DNA of 37,346 nucleotides from Oscillospiraceae bacterium (GCA_015063985.1 SVTC01000022.1:1-37346), one strand, 5' to 3'; shown: positions 22,376-35,604, counted from the first letter of the stretch. Program-made: numbers and translations. The notes: a model not told the origin generated them from the letters alone.

Positions 22376-23760
22376 TGAAAAGATCCGTTAAGCTTATTAT
22401 CGCCTCCCTTTTTATCATACTTCTTGCAGGCATATACCTTCTTATTCAAGCCCTGACTTCACCAACTCCGAGCACCGAGGAAGAGATAAAAGCCCTTTTT
22501 TCCGTTGATAAAGCGCTTGTGGACCGCATAAGCTTTTCCACCGCGGCGGAGGAGCTCACGATCATTAAGAAGGATGACGGCTTCTGGTATCTGGAGGATG
22601 ACAAGGACTTCCCCCTTGACCAGGACGTAGTCACAAGTATGCTCACCGTTATATCACCTATGTACAGCATTATGACCGTCACCGATAATTGTGCTGACAC
22701 TTCAATTTACGGTCTTGACAACGGCACAAGAGTGAGAATCGGCTACGGCGACAAGGAATTGGGCTTTACAGTGGGAAGCACCTCAGACGCCGTGGAGGGC
22801 TGCTATCTCAGATTTCCCGACAGTAAAGCTGTATATCTTGCCGATATAAACGCCTCCGTAGCTTTCTCCCACAAAAGCAGATATTCCGTTATCTGCCTTG
22901 ATAAATATCCCTCATTCAACGTGGATTCCATAAAGGACGTGGAAATATCATCACTTGATGCAAGCCTTAAGCTGACGAAGGAGGAAAAGCGCTTCAACGC
23001 TCATCTCGGCTCCTGGGCAAAGGAAGAGAGCGGTAAAAGCTATCCCGTTGACGAAGCACTCTGCGACGAGCTTTTATACCTTGTTAAGGGAATAAGCTTC
23101 AAGGAATGTACAGACTACAAAGCTACCAAGGAAGAGCTTGGTGAGTATTTTTCGGAAAGCATCTCGCTTAAGGTGAGTTACCTTTACACCACAAAGGACG
23201 AAAGCTCGGAAACAATAACCACCCCAGTCAGCTTTACCCTTATGATCGGAAGCCCCTGCGACGGTGAAAAAAGCCGATATGCAAGGCTTGGCGATTCCGA
23301 TCTTATCTGCACCGTGGATAAAGAGACCGCGGACAAGATCACGGCTTTCTTGCAAAAGGATATTCTCGACAAAAGCATTTTCGGCTTTGACGAAGCAACA
23401 ACGGATTCGGTTAAGATAACCGTTGGAAGCAAGGTGCACCTTTTGGAAAAGAAGCTTAGCTCCTCCGAGAATTCTGAGCCGAGCACCTATTATATCCTAA
23501 ATGGCCTTGCCATAGACCCCGAGCTTTCCGAGGAGATAACCCTCGCCATCACAAAAGCAAGGGCAGATGCCACGGGTAGCTTTGATACCTCGGCCGCACC
23601 CGAGATCATCTTCGAATTCACCTTGACCGATAAAACCGTCTACACAGTGAGTCTATATCCTGCCAACGGTGAAGTCTACGCGGTAGAAAGCGACGGACTT
23701 TGCTATAAGTCGGTAAGCAAGGCTGTCATCGACGGAATATTAAAGCTTCTCCAACAATAA
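22375..23760 (+). CDS. DUF4340 domain protein
   Basis: A 461-residue protein. The ATG at 22375 overlaps the preceding stop by one base and has AGGAGGA 8 nt upstream; longer in-frame starts fall inside the neighbouring gene. An N-terminal membrane anchor (~8-28) is followed by repeated units of the DUF4340 type: DRISFSTAAEELTIIKKDDGFWYL and later KLTKEEKRFNAHLGSWAK. These are beta-rich extracellular domains that occur with GldG-like proteins and ABC-2 permeases. It closes the operon and ends at a strong terminator. Its position suggests that it works with the transporter outside the membrane, perhaps on envelope polymers. Confidence 0.88.
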   Translation: MKRSVKLIIASLFIILLAGIYLLIQALTSPTPSTEEEIKALFSVDKALVDRISFSTAAEELTIIKKDDGFWYLEDDKDFPLDQDVVTSMLTVISPMYSIMTVTDNCADTSIYGLDNGTRVRIGYGDKELGFTVGSTSDAVEGCYLRFPDSKAVYLADINASVAFSHKSRYSVICLDKYPSFNVDSIKDVEISSLDASLKLTKEEKRFNAHLGSWAKEESGKSYPVDEALCDELLYLVKGISFKECTDYKATKEELGEYFSESISLKVSYLYTTKDESSETITTPVSFTLMIGSPCDGEKSRYARLGDSDLICTVDKETADKITAFLQKDILDKSIFGFDEATTDSVKITVGSKVHLLEKKLSSSENSEPSTYYILNGLAIDPELSEEITLAITKARADATGSFDTSAAPEIIFEFTLTDKTVYTVSLYPANGEVYAVESDGLCYKSVSKAVIDGILKLLQQ

Positions 23761-23762
23761 AA

Positions 23763-23822
23763 AAGCTCCTCCCTTTGTGGCACCCTCCGTAAGGAAGGTG
23801 CCCAAGAGGGGGAGCGTTTTTT
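23763..23822. terminator. Bidirectional terminator between convergent genes
   Basis: GCTCCTCCC..GGCACC pairs with GGTGCC..GGGGGAGC across an inner TCC/GGA stem, with A-run before and TTTTTT after. It serves the DUF4340 operon on the plus strand and the 23834-24520 gene on the minus strand. Confidence 0.9.
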
Positions 23823-23833
23823 ATTGTTCCGGC

Positions 23834-24520
23834 TTACATCTGATCGGATACGTGGAACCTGTAGCCCAGCATATCCTTGAAAATGCTTTCGTTGTATTCC
23901 TGAAGCTTCTTTGCCCTGTCGTCGGTAATTCCGTTCACCACGCGGGGCTGTCTGACGCAAACAAGTGCCTCCTTGCTGAAAAAGAGCTTGATACCGTCAA
24001 GCTTGGACATATCCAGATCTCCCAATTTCATTGAGAAGGGATCGTTTGCATTAGCGGGAGTCTCTCCGAGGATATCAGCCAAAGGAACCAAAAGATCCTC
24101 CAGCATAAGCATCTCGTAAATAGCCTTGTTTTCGATTATGAGGATAACCGTATCACCCGTGTTGATCTCTTGCTCGAATTTGCTGTAGAAATCGGGGTCC
24201 CAATTGGGATCGCCGTATTCATCCTTTCCGTTGGCAATGGGATTGAGAATAAGCATATCGGCTTCTATCTTTCCGTTCTTGTTGTAATCGGCACCGATCA
24301 GCCTTTGCTCGATGGTATCGATGATATACTCCGAATCCTCAACGTTAAAGCTCTTACCGCCGATATATAAGATGTTCGCATCGGGATTATAGGTGTTGAT
24401 GCTCGTTCCGATAACAAAGCCCAAAACCACAACGATAAAAAGCCCCACTATCAGGTGGATCTTGTAGTAATACCAGATATTTACCACCTTATCCTTAAAA
24501 GATTGCTTTTCTTTTTCCAT
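23834..24520 (-). CDS. Membrane-anchored protein of unknown function
   Basis: A 228-residue protein. One membrane segment (~20-42) follows a basic cytoplasmic start with NIWYYYKIHLIV, a signature seen in many uncharacterised clostridial proteins. The rest is predicted extracellular: a Ca-binding-like loop DYNKNGKIEAD (~78-88), an NLNP-type LILNPIANG, and a C-terminal region IKLFFSKEALVCVRQPRV. It has a good promoter and shares the downstream terminator with the convergent export operon. Family recognised only as a lineage-conserved hypothetical; no enzyme motif seen. Confidence 0.8.
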   Translation of the reverse strand: MEKEKQSFKDKVVNIWYYYKIHLIVGLFIVVVLGFVIGTSINTYNPDANILYIGGKSFNVEDSEYIIDTIEQRLIGADYNKNGKIEADMLILNPIANGKDEYGDPNWDPDFYSKFEQEINTGDTVILIIENKAIYEMLMLEDLLVPLADILGETPANANDPFSMKLGDLDMSKLDGIKLFFSKEALVCVRQPRVVNGITDDRAKKLQEYNESIFKDMLGYRFHVSDQM

Positions 24521-24551
24521 AGCTTCCCTATCCTTTTTTTAGTTTATTTGA

Positions 24552-24580
24552 ATTATACCCTATTTTTTCCTTCCAGTCAA
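24552..24580 (-). promoter_or_regulatory. Promoter for the 23834-24520 gene
   Basis: Minus strand: TTGACT (24580-24575), 17-bp spacer, TATAAT (24557-24552). Confidence 0.8.
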
Positions 24581-24612
24581 CAGTTTTTGCCACTGAAAAA
24601 GTAAAAATATAC

Positions 24613-24641
24613 TTGTTAATATTAAAAAAATATGTTAGAAT
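24613..24641 (+). promoter_or_regulatory. Promoter for the HAD-CBM9-GNAT operon
   Basis: TTGTTA (24613-24618), 17-bp spacer, TAGAAT (24636-24641). Confidence 0.6.
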
Positions 24642-24678
24642 ATATTTATTGCAAAAGATTTACAAAAGGGACAGAATA

Positions 24679-25338
24679 ATGAAAGAAATAAAGACTTGTA
24701 TATGGGATCTTGACGGCACACTGCTGGATACTCTCGAGGATCTTGCCGACGGTGTAAACCACACGCTCAGAGCCTTCTCCCTTCCGGAAAAGACCCGAGA
24801 GCAGATAAGAAGCTACGTTGGAAACGGGGCGAGAAGGCTTATTGCCTTATCCATTCCCGACGGCGAAATTAACGAAAGCTTTGATGAAATATTTACCGAG
24901 TTTCAAAGCTATTACAGAGAGCACTGCAGAATAAAGACCAAGCCATACGACGGAGTGCTCCCCCTACTTGAAAAGCTCAATTCCTTGGGCTTTAAGCAAA
25001 GCATAGTATCAAATAAGCCCGATGCGGCTACAAAAAAGCTGGCAAGTGATTATTTCGGCGGTCTTGTACACGATGCGGTGGGCGAAAAGCCTCCCATACC
25101 CAGAAAGCCCGCAAAGGATATGGTGGAGCTTGCAATGAAAAATCTCGGTGCGGACAAGGAAAGCACAGTATATATCGGCGATAGCGAGGTGGATATACTT
25201 ACCGCAAAAAACGCAGGTCTTCGATGCATAAGCGTTTCCTGGGGCTTCAGAACAAAGGACGAGCTCATCTCTCAAGGCGCTCAGACTATTTGCAGCAGCG
25301 TATCTGAGCTTGAAAAAGCACTTACCCAAAACACTTAA
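24679..25338 (+). CDS. HAD-superfamily hydrolase, phosphoglycolate-phosphatase-like
   Basis: A 219-residue phosphatase. Motif I is DLDGTLLDT with the nucleophile and general-acid aspartates, motif II the serine of SIVSNKP, motif III the lysine region of PRKPAKD, and motif IV GDSEVDILTAKNAG. A helical cap of the Gph/beta-phosphoglucomutase type lies between ~20 and 85. The ATG at 24679 has AAGGGA about 7 nt upstream; the longer frame from 24613 overlaps the promoter. It leads a short operon with CBM9-like and GNAT genes. Substrate not predictable from sequence. Confidence 0.9.
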   Translation: MKEIKTCIWDLDGTLLDTLEDLADGVNHTLRAFSLPEKTREQIRSYVGNGARRLIALSIPDGEINESFDEIFTEFQSYYREHCRIKTKPYDGVLPLLEKLNSLGFKQSIVSNKPDAATKKLASDYFGGLVHDAVGEKPPIPRKPAKDMVELAMKNLGADKESTVYIGDSEVDILTAKNAGLRCISVSWGFRTKDELISQGAQTICSSVSELEKALTQNT

Positions 25339-25356
25339 GATAAAAGGAGAAGAAAA

Positions 25357-25965
25357 ATGGAATATCAGGTAATCGCCAGAGCCAAGAGCAATATAGACAA
25401 GGCAAACGTCGCACTCGTCGACAAGGAGAATTGGAGCGGCTACAGATTCCGCCCCAGGACCACCGCAAGGCTGGAATACGTAAAAGACAAGGGCTTTCAG
25501 GTAAAGCTGGAATGCTTTGAATCCGCCCCTCTTGCAAGATACAAGAATTTCATGGACGACGTCTGGACGGACAGCTGTATGGAATTCTTTATAAACTTCG
25601 CACCTCACAAAAGCGATCTTTACTTAAACTTTGAAATGAACAGTGCAGGCGCCTGGCTTGTGGGGATCGGCCCCGGAAGAGACGGCAGAACAGTTCCCGA
25701 GGCTGTGGTAAAAAGCGGTATGGCGCCCAAGGCGAAGGTAGAGGCTGACCGTTGGAGCGTTAAGCTTTTCATTCCTCTTGAGGTGGTAAGAGAGCTCTAC
25801 GGAGATGATATAGAGATCACAGACGGCTACAAAATGAAGGGCAATTTCTACAAATGCGGCGAGGACACCCCCTTGGAGCATTACCTTTCCTGGAGTCCTA
25901 TTGAAGCTCCCCATCCCGAATTTCACCTGCCGCAGTATTTTTCGGATATGACGGTGAAGTTTTAA
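25357..25965 (+). CDS. CBM9-like carbohydrate-binding domain protein
   Basis: A 202-residue, all-beta protein with no signal peptide. It matches the CBM9-like / cytochrome-DOMON fold seen in DUF1083-type proteins: ARLEYVKDKGFQVKLECFE, DVWTDSCMEFFINF and the closing YLSWSPIEAPHPEFHLPQYF. It lacks any attached enzyme and stays in the cytoplasm, so a role as a sugar-binding sensor or accessory is a guess. The stop overlaps the GNAT start by one base (TAATG). It is 18 nt behind the HAD gene. Confidence 0.82.
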   Translation: MEYQVIARAKSNIDKANVALVDKENWSGYRFRPRTTARLEYVKDKGFQVKLECFESAPLARYKNFMDDVWTDSCMEFFINFAPHKSDLYLNFEMNSAGAWLVGIGPGRDGRTVPEAVVKSGMAPKAKVEADRWSVKLFIPLEVVRELYGDDIEITDGYKMKGNFYKCGEDTPLEHYLSWSPIEAPHPEFHLPQYFSDMTVKF

Positions 25966-26564
25966 TGAGCTTGATGAGCTTTTTTAAGCCCATGACGGTC
26001 ACCGAAAGCATATTCAAAAACATTCCAACCTTAGAGACTCCGCGCCTTTACCTGAGAAGGATAATGGAAAGCGATTATCGGGATATGTATGAATATTCCC
26101 AAAACAGCGAGGTGACAAAATACCTGACCTGGTATGAGCACGACAACCCTGAATACACAAGATGCTACCTCAAGGAGCTCCAGAAGGCATACAAAAGAGG
26201 AGAGTTTTTTGACTGGGGGCTGGAATACAAGCCTCACTCCAAATTCATCGGTACAGCAGGCTTTACGCTTATTGACGAGGACAACAACTCGGCAGAGATC
26301 GGTTACGTTTTAAATCCTCAATATCAAGGTCTGGGGCTTATGACCGAGGCGATAACGGAAATATTGGATTTCGGCTTTTCCACGCTTTGCTTTGAAAGGA
26401 TCTATGCCCGCCACATCAAGGGCAACGACGCCTCTGCAGAGGTTATGAAGCGTTGCGGTATGAGCTACGAGGGCGAGCTGAGAAACAGCCTTATCGTGAA
26501 AGGCGAATACAAGACGGTTATGATATATTCCATCTTAAAAGAGGAATACGACAAGTCTAAATAA
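25965..26564 (+). CDS. GNAT-family N-acetyltransferase, RimJ/RimL type
   Basis: A 199-residue acetyl-CoA-dependent acetyltransferase. ETPRLYLRRIMESDYRDMYEY is the standard start of the Acetyltransf_3 domain. EIGYVLNPQYQGLGLMTEA holds the acetyl-CoA pyrophosphate loop (QYQGLG). ARHIKGNDASAEVMKRCGM and EGELRNSLIVKGEY close the fold. Such proteins acetylate protein N-termini, ribosomal proteins or small molecules; the substrate is open. It is translationally coupled to the CBM9-like gene and ends at a bidirectional terminator shared with convergent cca. Confidence 0.9.
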   Translation: MSLMSFFKPMTVTESIFKNIPTLETPRLYLRRIMESDYRDMYEYSQNSEVTKYLTWYEHDNPEYTRCYLKELQKAYKRGEFFDWGLEYKPHSKFIGTAGFTLIDEDNNSAEIGYVLNPQYQGLGLMTEAITEILDFGFSTLCFERIYARHIKGNDASAEVMKRCGMSYEGELRNSLIVKGEYKTVMIYSILKEEYDKSK

Positions 26565-26607
26565 AAGGGAGCCATTTTCCTATGATAAAGGAAAATGGCT
26601 CTTTTTT
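26565..26607. terminator. Bidirectional terminator
   Basis: GGGAGCCATTTTCC, seven-base loop region, GGAAAATGGCTC, then six T. It lies between the convergent GNAT gene and cca. Confidence 0.9.
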
Positions 26608-26612
26608 ATCTG

Positions 26613-27797
26613 TCAAAGCTCCAACGCGGCTTTTTTTAAGGCTTCTTTTTCGTTTTCCACTTCTCCTTCGGCGGAAAGCTGCAAAAGTCTTTCCAAAGCT
26701 TGCTTGATCTCTTTACCCTCAAATCCAAGCTTTTTGAGATCCCTTCCGTTTACCTTCAGATCCCCAAGGCTTGACGGAAGGCTTGACAGTAAAAATTCCT
26801 TTTCCAATAAAGAAAAGGGCTTTTCATCCTCCGAAAGAAGCAAACATCGGTAACGGTAATAATTACGAAATTCCTCCTTGTGAGCTCCCCACAGTAAAAA
26901 CAACTCTCTCTTTTCACAAGAAAGCATATCGGAAAAGCGGATGATATCCCCTACCTCCCCGATCTCCTTATTGGAAAACTTCAATTCCTTCATTGAATTT
27001 TCCGCTTCATCCGCACCGTATACGCCAAATATCAAAGCCAGACGCAGGGACAAGGTGTCGGCAGCTCCGAGCACCGAAATTCTTTTTTCAAAATCCGAAG
27101 CAGAGCTCCTTTTCACAAGGGGAACAAATGAATCTATAACGCATTTATACTCTCTTAAGACCCTTGGAGCCTCCTTTCCCGCAACGAGCTTTTTCAGCTC
27201 TGTCTGCAGTCTTTCCGCACTGACGAGCCTCAGCGTCTCCCTAAGCTTTATTAGAGCCTCGGACGTGGCTTTTTCAATATCATAGCCCAGAGTTGCGGAA
27301 AATCTTATTGCACGCATAATGCGCAAGGCATCCTCTCGAAAGCGCCTTTCGGGCTCACCCACCGCGCGAATCAGCTTATTCTCAATATCCGAAACGCCGC
27401 AAAAGGGATCCTTTATCCCCTTGGAAGGTGAATAGCAAATGGCGTTGACGGTAAAGTCACGGCGCTCAAGATCAGTAAAAAGATCGCACTGAAAGCTGAC
27501 TGATTCCGGATGTCTGCCATCCAGATAATCGCCGTCGGTTCTGAAGGTAGTGATCTCAAAAGGCATATCCTCAACCAATACCGTTACGGTGCCGTGCTTC
27601 AGCCCCGTGGGGATTACCCTAAAGTCAGAAAAGATCCGGAGCACTCTTTGGGGCAATGCCGAGGTACAGATATCCCAATCGTTTGCCTCAACGCCTCTTA
27701 TGGCATCTCGTACGGCACCGCCGACGGCATATGCCTCATAGCCATATTCCTCAAGACGTTCTATTATCAGCTTTGCGCCCTGCGGCAAAACGATCAT
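26613..27797 (-). CDS. cca: CCA tRNA nucleotidyltransferase
   Basis: A 394-residue enzyme that builds or repairs the CCA end of tRNAs. The class II head has GGAVRDAIRG and DWDICT (metal-binding DxD). The neck carries RRDFTVNAI and RFREDALRIMRAIRFS. The body and tail are helical. The ATG at 27797 has AAGGGA about 10 nt upstream; the GTG at 27806 is too near that site. tRNA-Ser in this window already encodes CCA, so repair is the likely main task, unless other tRNAs here lack CCA. Divergent promoter with the thioesterase-tgt operon. Confidence 0.95.
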   Translation of the reverse strand: MIVLPQGAKLIIERLEEYGYEAYAVGGAVRDAIRGVEANDWDICTSALPQRVLRIFSDFRVIPTGLKHGTVTVLVEDMPFEITTFRTDGDYLDGRHPESVSFQCDLFTDLERRDFTVNAICYSPSKGIKDPFCGVSDIENKLIRAVGEPERRFREDALRIMRAIRFSATLGYDIEKATSEALIKLRETLRLVSAERLQTELKKLVAGKEAPRVLREYKCVIDSFVPLVKRSSASDFEKRISVLGAADTLSLRLALIFGVYGADEAENSMKELKFSNKEIGEVGDIIRFSDMLSCEKRELFLLWGAHKEEFRNYYRYRCLLLSEDEKPFSLLEKEFLLSSLPSSLGDLKVNGRDLKKLGFEGKEIKQALERLLQLSAEGEVENEKEALKKAALEL

Positions 27798-27820
27798 AAT
27801 ACCCACTTCCCTTCAAAGGG

Positions 27821-27849
27821 ATTATACAGTAAAAACTTTAATCTGTCAA
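27821..27849 (-). promoter_or_regulatory. Promoter for cca
   Basis: Minus strand: TTGACA (27849-27844), 17-bp spacer, TATAAT (27826-27821): a perfect consensus. Confidence 0.85.
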
Positions 27850-27870
27850 TGAAAAAAAGCGCCTTTTAAC

Positions 27871-27899
27871 TTGACAGAAAAGCAAAAAAAAGTTAAAAT
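27871..27899 (+). promoter_or_regulatory. Promoter for the thioesterase-tgt-MBL operon
   Basis: TTGACA (27871-27876), 17-bp spacer, TAAAAT (27894-27899), divergent from the cca promoter. Confidence 0.85.
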
Positions 27900-27928
27900 A
27901 TATTCGTATGTATTTTCAGGAGGAACCA

Positions 27929-29801
<1,873 letters not shown>

Positions 29802-29816
29802 AAAGAGGAGAGCAAA

Positions 29817-30995
29817 ATGAGAAAGTTCGAGTTCATCAACCGCATCGAGGATGAAAATCCCAAGGAGCATCTTTTCACAAAGATACCCGAGTTCATCGGC
29901 GACCGTTATCACAAGCGTCGCGATGCAGGCAACAACGTCCAGCACAGGAGCTATTTTAAATGCACAAAAGATGATTTTTACACAAACCGCCAGAACCTTA
30001 TCGATAAGGGCTACAGTGTATGGCAGGAGAACGCAATAGGCGATAACCTTTTCGTAACCCTGGTAAACGGCAAGTACCAGGTGCATCTGTCCTACCTCCC
30101 CCACGTAAGACAGATAACTCAGACCGTAGAGGAACAGAGCACCCTTCCCATCAGACCTGAGGACAACGTTTATACAGACCGCGGCTTTGAGCCCACTGTC
30201 ACTCAGATCTATTCCGACTACTCCAAGGTAGACTGTGCTATGAGCTATGCCATCCAGCTTTGCGACGGCAGCTTTGTGATCATCGACGGCGGCTGGTCTG
30301 AATTCGGCGATCCCGAAAGACTGCTGGAGTTTATGATATCCAAGCTCCCCGAGGGCGAAAAGCCCGTTATTGCGGCATGGATACTGACTCACCATCATCC
30401 CGACCACGTAAACTGCTTCAAGGAATACGCTAAAAGCTACCAAGACAAGGTTGAGGTCCAGTCCATAATATACAATAATCCCGCACTTTCCAGAGTAAAG
30501 AGCAACGAAAATACCGTTAAGGAATTCGAAGCTATTGAGAGAGCAGTGGAATCCTTCCCCGAGACCACAAAGCTTTACAATCCCCACATAGGCGAGGTCT
30601 TCCACATAAGAAATGCCCGCTTTGAATGCTACTTTACTCAGGAGGATCTGGAAAGCGTACATTTCTGGAACACCAATAACACATCCATCGTATTTAAAAT
30701 GGAGCTTGGCAATTCCAAGGTGCTTTGGCTGGGAGACGTAGGCAGCGGAGCAAGCGACTTCCTTATCAACAACTACTTCGATCTTCTTGAGGCTGACGTT
30801 GTGCAGATCGCTCACCACGGCTACGGCGACGCTCCCCACGGCCTGTATCTCTACATCAACGCCAAGACCGCACTTTGGCCCATCCCCGATTACAGGACCG
30901 AGATAATAGAAAAGCTGGGCGGCTTCCTTAAGGAAAAATGTAATTGCGAAAAGATCTATTTCTCCCACGATAAGACCCACACCATTAAGGTATAA
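29817..30995 (+). CDS. Metallo-beta-lactamase-fold hydrolase
   Basis: A 392-residue protein. The C-terminal two-thirds is an MBL domain: FVIIDGGW (152-160), metal site THHHPDH (191-197), LWLGDVGS near 300 and AHHGYGDAPHG near 330. The layout resembles the soluble hydrolase domain of ComEC/Rec2-type proteins, but without any membrane part. Residues 1-110 are an unassigned N-terminal region of mixed structure containing VEEQSTLPIR at its end. GGAG sits 7-8 nt ahead of the ATG. It is third in the thioesterase-tgt operon and ends at a terminator. Substrate unknown. Confidence 0.85.
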   Translation: MRKFEFINRIEDENPKEHLFTKIPEFIGDRYHKRRDAGNNVQHRSYFKCTKDDFYTNRQNLIDKGYSVWQENAIGDNLFVTLVNGKYQVHLSYLPHVRQITQTVEEQSTLPIRPEDNVYTDRGFEPTVTQIYSDYSKVDCAMSYAIQLCDGSFVIIDGGWSEFGDPERLLEFMISKLPEGEKPVIAAWILTHHHPDHVNCFKEYAKSYQDKVEVQSIIYNNPALSRVKSNENTVKEFEAIERAVESFPETTKLYNPHIGEVFHIRNARFECYFTQEDLESVHFWNTNNTSIVFKMELGNSKVLWLGDVGSGASDFLINNYFDLLEADVVQIAHHGYGDAPHGLYLYINAKTALWPIPDYRTEIIEKLGGFLKEKCNCEKIYFSHDKTHTIKV

Positions 30996-31010
30996 TGATC
31001 CCGCATTAAT

Positions 31011-31044
31011 AAAAAAAGATGCACGGTATTTCGTGCATCTTTTT
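31011..31044. terminator. Terminator after the MBL gene
   Basis: GATGCACG, six-base loop, CGTGCATC, then five T; an A-run precedes it, so it may work on both strands. Confidence 0.9.
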
Positions 31045-31054
31045 ATTTATCCGC

Positions 31055-31088
31055 AAAAAAGAGCCCCCGATATAAAACGGAAGGCTCT
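31055..31088 (-). terminator. Terminator after yitT (end of the heat-shock operon)
   Basis: Minus strand: GAGCC with GGCTC enclosing CCG/CGG, then six T. Confidence 0.75.
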
Positions 31089-31094
31089 TGGATC

Positions 31095-31964
31095 TCAGTC
31101 CATATTTGCGCTGAATACGTCAGCAACCTCGCTGATTATTATGTACGCTCTATCATCTATTTCGTGAATAATATCTCTCATCTGGGTAACCTGAAAGCGG
31201 TTGACTATAAAATAGATCATACTTTTTTCCTCACCCGAATAGCCTCCCTTGGCAACAAGCCTTGTGGAACCACATTCAAAGGTCTCAGACAAAGCCTTGC
31301 AGATATCATCGGCATGATTGGTTATTATGATCGCACACTTTGCTCTGTCAAAGCCCTCAACTATATAGTCGACCGTCTTAAGCGCGGCGGCATAAGCAAC
31401 CACGGAATACAGCGGAAGTATCCAGCTGTTTATCGCTATTCCGCAGATAACGTAAAGGATAACGTTGTATCCCATAACGAAGGTACCCACCGACACCCCA
31501 AGCCGCTTGGAAAAGATAACCGCCATTACCTCAATGCCGTCCATCGCTCCGCCGAATCTTATCGCCAAACCGCTTCCTATACCGGATATCAATCCGCCAA
31601 AAAGGGCACACAACAAAAGATCGTGGCCTGCCAGAGGCGATGAAAGACTTACGTCTATAGGCAAAACGTCGGTGATCAGCCAAGCAAAAAAGGAATAAGC
31701 GCAAACACTGTAGATTGCATACAGTGTAAAAAGCTTACCCTGCTTTTTCAATCCGTACAAAAAAAGGGGAACATTCAAAAGAACAAGAAACAACGAAAGC
31801 GAGAGGTTATCCGGCGTAATCTGAGAAAGCAACATTGAAGTTCCCGAGATACCGCTGTCGTAAAGCTTTACCGGAGCAAGAAAAACGGTGATGCCAAAGG
31901 CATTGATAAATCCCGCCAGAGTAAGCATCAATAGGTTTTTCAGCCTTGGGGAGGTCTTTATCAT
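31095..31964 (-). CDS. YitT-family membrane protein with DUF2179 domain
   Basis: A 289-residue protein with about five membrane segments in the first ~200 residues, containing GFINAFGITVFLAP, GISGTSMLL, and GGLISGIGSGLAIRFGG with GAMDG. These are hallmarks of the YitT/DUF161 repeat. The C-terminal DUF2179 domain (~205-285) is soluble and holds GGYSGEEKSMIYFIV. The family's transport substrate is unknown. It starts 17 nt after the dnaJ stop codon with AAGGAG ahead of the ATG, so it is the last gene of the HrcA-controlled operon. Heat induction is therefore possible, though not usual for this family. Confidence 0.9.
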   Translation of the reverse strand: MIKTSPRLKNLLMLTLAGFINAFGITVFLAPVKLYDSGISGTSMLLSQITPDNLSLSLFLVLLNVPLFLYGLKKQGKLFTLYAIYSVCAYSFFAWLITDVLPIDVSLSSPLAGHDLLLCALFGGLISGIGSGLAIRFGGAMDGIEVMAVIFSKRLGVSVGTFVMGYNVILYVICGIAINSWILPLYSVVAYAAALKTVDYIVEGFDRAKCAIIITNHADDICKALSETFECGSTRLVAKGGYSGEEKSMIYFIVNRFQVTQMRDIIHEIDDRAYIIISEVADVFSANMD

Positions 31965-31981
31965 ATCACCGCTCCTTCCTT

Positions 31982-33127
31982 TTAGTTTTTAAATAAATTC
32001 TTCAGCTTTTCTCCGAAGCCTGCTCTCTTGCTATGGTTAAAGTTTCCGCAGCTTTCGTCAAATTCCTTCAAAAGCTTCTTTTGAGAATCCGAAAGATTCT
32101 TGGGGATCTCCACGGTCACAGTGAACATAAGGTCACCCCTCTGACGGGAGTTGACTGCTTGAATACCCTTGTTCTTAAGAGTAAACACCGTGCCTGTCTG
32201 AGTTCCCTCGGGTATCTTGTAGGACATTTTGCCTTCAAGAGTGGGGATATTGACCGTAGCTCCCAAAGCAGCCTCCGCAAAGGTCACGGGGACCTCACAG
32301 AAAACGTCGTAGCCCTCCCTCTCAAACACGGGATGGGGTCTTACGTTTATACGGCACAAAAGATCGCCGCTGGGTCCGCCTCTCTTGCCGGCATTTCCCT
32401 GACCCTTTACCACAACGGTCTGTCTGTCGTCGATTCCTGCGGGGATGGATATTTCAAGCTTTTTGCTCTTTCTTTCCAGACCGCTTCCCGAGCACTTTTT
32501 ACAGGGGTTGGTAATTATCTTACCCTTTCCCTGACAGCTGGGACATACTCTTGTGGATTGCATCATACCGAAGGCGGTCCTCTGCTGAACTCTTACCTGA
32601 CCGCTTCCGTTACAGTTAGTACAGGTCTGAGGACTCGTTCCTGCCGCAGCACCGCTTCCCGAGCATTCACTGCAGGTCTCGGTGCGATTAAAGCTGACCT
32701 CTTTTTTGCATCCGAAGGCCGCTTCCTCAAAGGAGATGGTGATCTGAGCGCCGATATCATCGCCGGGAACGGGGCCGTTTGCCCTTCTTGAGGCTCCGCC
32801 GCCAAACATTCCTCCGAATATATCGCCAAGATCTCCGAAATCAAAGCCCCCGAATCCGCCGAAGCCGCCAAAGCCCTCGCCCGCACCGTAGTTGGGATCC
32901 ACACCGGCGTGGCCGTATGCATCGTACCTCTGCTTCTTTTCGGGATCGCTGAGAACGGAATACGCCTCGTTGATCTCCTTGAATTTTCCTTCGGCGGTCT
33001 TATCACCCGGATTCATATCCGGGTGATACTTTTTTGCCAAGGAGCGGTAAGCTTTTTTTATTTCGTCATCGCTTGCGCCTTTTTTCAGCCCGAGCGACTC
33101 ATAATAGTCCTGTTTCTGTTCTGCCAT
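31982..33127 (-). CDS. dnaJ: Chaperone DnaJ
   Basis: A 381-residue Hsp40 co-chaperone that delivers substrates to DnaK and stimulates its ATPase. The J domain has YHPDMNPGD (HPD motif). A Gly/Phe-rich linker spans ~75-110. The zinc domain has four repeats (CSECSGSG, CTNCNGSG, CPSCQGKG, CKKCSGSG). Two C-terminal beta domains follow. Normal length. It is in the hrcA-grpE-dnaK-dnaJ order, 19 nt behind dnaK. Confidence 0.98.
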   Translation of the reverse strand: MAEQKQDYYESLGLKKGASDDEIKKAYRSLAKKYHPDMNPGDKTAEGKFKEINEAYSVLSDPEKKQRYDAYGHAGVDPNYGAGEGFGGFGGFGGFDFGDLGDIFGGMFGGGASRRANGPVPGDDIGAQITISFEEAAFGCKKEVSFNRTETCSECSGSGAAAGTSPQTCTNCNGSGQVRVQQRTAFGMMQSTRVCPSCQGKGKIITNPCKKCSGSGLERKSKKLEISIPAGIDDRQTVVVKGQGNAGKRGGPSGDLLCRINVRPHPVFEREGYDVFCEVPVTFAEAALGATVNIPTLEGKMSYKIPEGTQTGTVFTLKNKGIQAVNSRQRGDLMFTVTVEIPKNLSDSQKKLLKEFDESCGNFNHSKRAGFGEKLKNLFKN

Positions 33128-33146
33128 AAAAGCTCACCTAAAAAAA

Positions 33147-35581
<2,435 letters not shown>

Positions 35582-35604
<23 letters not shown>

